A stretch of DNA of 5,623 bases, taken from positions 1-5,623 of the forward strand of contig JANMDV010000007.1 of assembly GCA_031376485.1 (NCBI GenBank), written 5' to 3'. This document shows, one piece after another, positions 4,890 through 5,623 of the stretch. Source of the DNA: CALMEC01 sp031376485 (GTDB lineage Bacteria > Actinomycetota > Thermoleophilia > Miltoncostaeales > Miltoncostaeaceae). The translations under genes and the position numbers were made by a program. The stretch's first letter is position 1; each line of letters opens with the position of its first letter. The notes under the pieces were generated by a model. That model was not told the origin of the DNA. It ran no database searches and saw only the letters and a list, made by a program, of their open reading frames with translations.

Positions 4890-5623
4890 TCCACCGACGC
4901 ATCCTTCGGCCGGTCCTCTTCCGGTTCGATCCCGAGCGCGCCCACACCATCGCGATGGGTGGTCTGGCGGTACTCGCCCGGCTTGCCCCGGTCGGCGCGC
5001 TGGTGGAGCGTCGTCTGCGGGTCGACGACCCCCGGTTGCGTCAGGAACTCTTTGGCCTGTCGTTTCCCAATCCCGTCGGCCTGGCGGCCGGATTCGACAA
5101 GCAGGCGCGCGCCGTGCCTGCGTGGGCGAACCTGGGCTTCGGCTTCGCCGAGATCGGAACGATCACCGCCCAACCCCAGCCGGGCAACCCCACGCCGCGG
5201 ATCTTCCGACTGCCCGAGGACCGGGCCGTCATCAACCGGCTCGGCTTCAACAGCGACGGGGCGGCGGTTGTGGCGAGTCGCCTGGCCGAGTGGGAGAGGT
5301 CCGGGCGGGCTCACCGCATCCCCCTGGGCGTCAACATCGGCAAGACGAAGGCTGCGGAGGACGCCGCGGCCGACTACGTCTCGACGTTCGCGCGTGTCGC
5401 CCCGTACGCCGACTACGTCGCCGTCAACATCAGCTCGCCCAACACGCCAGGCCTGCGCGACCTGCAGGAGCGCGACGCCCTTGAGACGCTCATCACCCGC
5501 CTGACGGCCGCCAACCGGGTTCAGGAGCCGGCCAAACCGATCCTCGTCAAGATCGCCCCGGATCTTGACCCCGGGGCGCTCGAGGTTATCGTCGGCATCG
5601 CCCGCGATCGCGATCTGGCAGGA
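4886..5623 (+). CDS. pyrD: Dihydroorotate dehydrogenase (quinone), class 2, 3' end missing
   Basis: The first 246 codons of a protein that is about 340 residues in this family; the window ends inside it. The enzyme oxidises dihydroorotate to orotate in pyrimidine synthesis and passes electrons through FMN to membrane quinone. The N-terminal extension (about 1-50, amphipathic, RRILRPVLFRFDPERAH) is the membrane-associated part that marks class 2. Core motifs follow in order: GLAAGFDK (65-72, Lys on substrate/FMN), EIGTITAQPQPGNPTPR (89-105), INRLGFNS (116-123), LGVNIGKTK (147-155), NISSPNTPGL (181-190) with the class 2 catalytic base Ser at 184, and LVKIAPDLD (220-228). FNS replaces the bacterial FNN but also occurs in the human enzyme. 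GTG 4886 shares bases with the PCD stop (GTGA), so translation is probably coupled; no separate ribosome site is needed. Third positions are strongly G/C (17 of the first 20 codons). Confidence 0.96.
   Translation, partial: MIHRRILRPVLFRFDPERAHTIAMGGLAVLARLAPVGALVERRLRVDDPRLRQELFGLSFPNPVGLAAGFDKQARAVPAWANLGFGFAEIGTITAQPQPGNPTPRIFRLPEDRAVINRLGFNSDGAAVVASRLAEWERSGRAHRIPLGVNIGKTKAAEDAAADYVSTFARVAPYADYVAVNISSPNTPGLRDLQERDALETLITRLTAANRVQEPAKPILVKIAPDLDPGALEVIVGIARDRDLAG

Noticed and set aside
4846..5504. Two long plus-strand frames inside pyrD, at 4846-5484 and 4959-5504
   Set aside because: They are out-of-frame shadows of pyrD, whose motifs are continuous in the frame starting at 4886.
1..5623. 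CRISPR array, rRNA, riboswitch or complete insertion sequence
   Set aside because: No regularly spaced short repeats, rRNA-like sequence, recognisable riboswitch core or transposase with terminal repeats was seen on either strand.

Overview
This is high-GC bacterial DNA with GTG starts, a GTGA stop/start overlap and TANNNT-type -10 elements. It also carries a tRNA gene without encoded CCA, a quinone-type dihydroorotate dehydrogenase and a secreted RTX-repeat protein with an extra Cys/Asp-rich tail. Together these suggest an actinobacterium-like organism, perhaps the Acidimicrobiia/Thermoleophilia side of Actinomycetota. That placement is inference, because no marker gene in the window settles it.

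The window splits at a tRNA-Lys(UUU) gene (2134-2206, minus strand). The left part (1-2133) looks accessory. It holds the 5' end of an unrecognised leftward gene that runs off the edge (1-589) and a divergent gene for a zinc-ribbon plus DUF4145-type protein (881-1489). About 640 bp without a convincing gene follow, containing two imperfect copies of a segment of roughly 85 bp (1528-1612, 1651-1738) that still looks like decayed coding sequence. In the leftward gene many codons end in A or T (4 of its first 20 end in G/C), against 17 of the first 20 in pyrD. This supports a different origin for the left end. The layout fits the end of an integrated element at the 3' end of the tRNA gene, but no integrase and no second attachment copy is visible.

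The right part (2207-5623) is gene-dense and entirely on the plus strand. In order it holds a secreted RTX calcium-binding-repeat protein, a VapC-like PIN-domain RNase with no evident antitoxin gene, a short-chain dehydrogenase/reductase (SDR), a pterin-4a-carbinolamine dehydratase (PCD), and the first 246 codons of pyrD. PCD and pyrD overlap by three bases and are probably translationally coupled.

The most interesting functional reading is SDR plus PCD. The SDR has a VGG motif in place of NAG and a DTPxNR...P.AD...W segment that resembles quinonoid dihydropteridine reductase. The two adjacent genes could therefore encode consecutive steps of tetrahydropterin recycling. No wholly new system can be proven from this sequence. 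The best candidates for follow-up are this pterin pair, the divergent unknown/DUF4145 pair with its dyad-rich control region, and the duplicated relic next to the tRNA.
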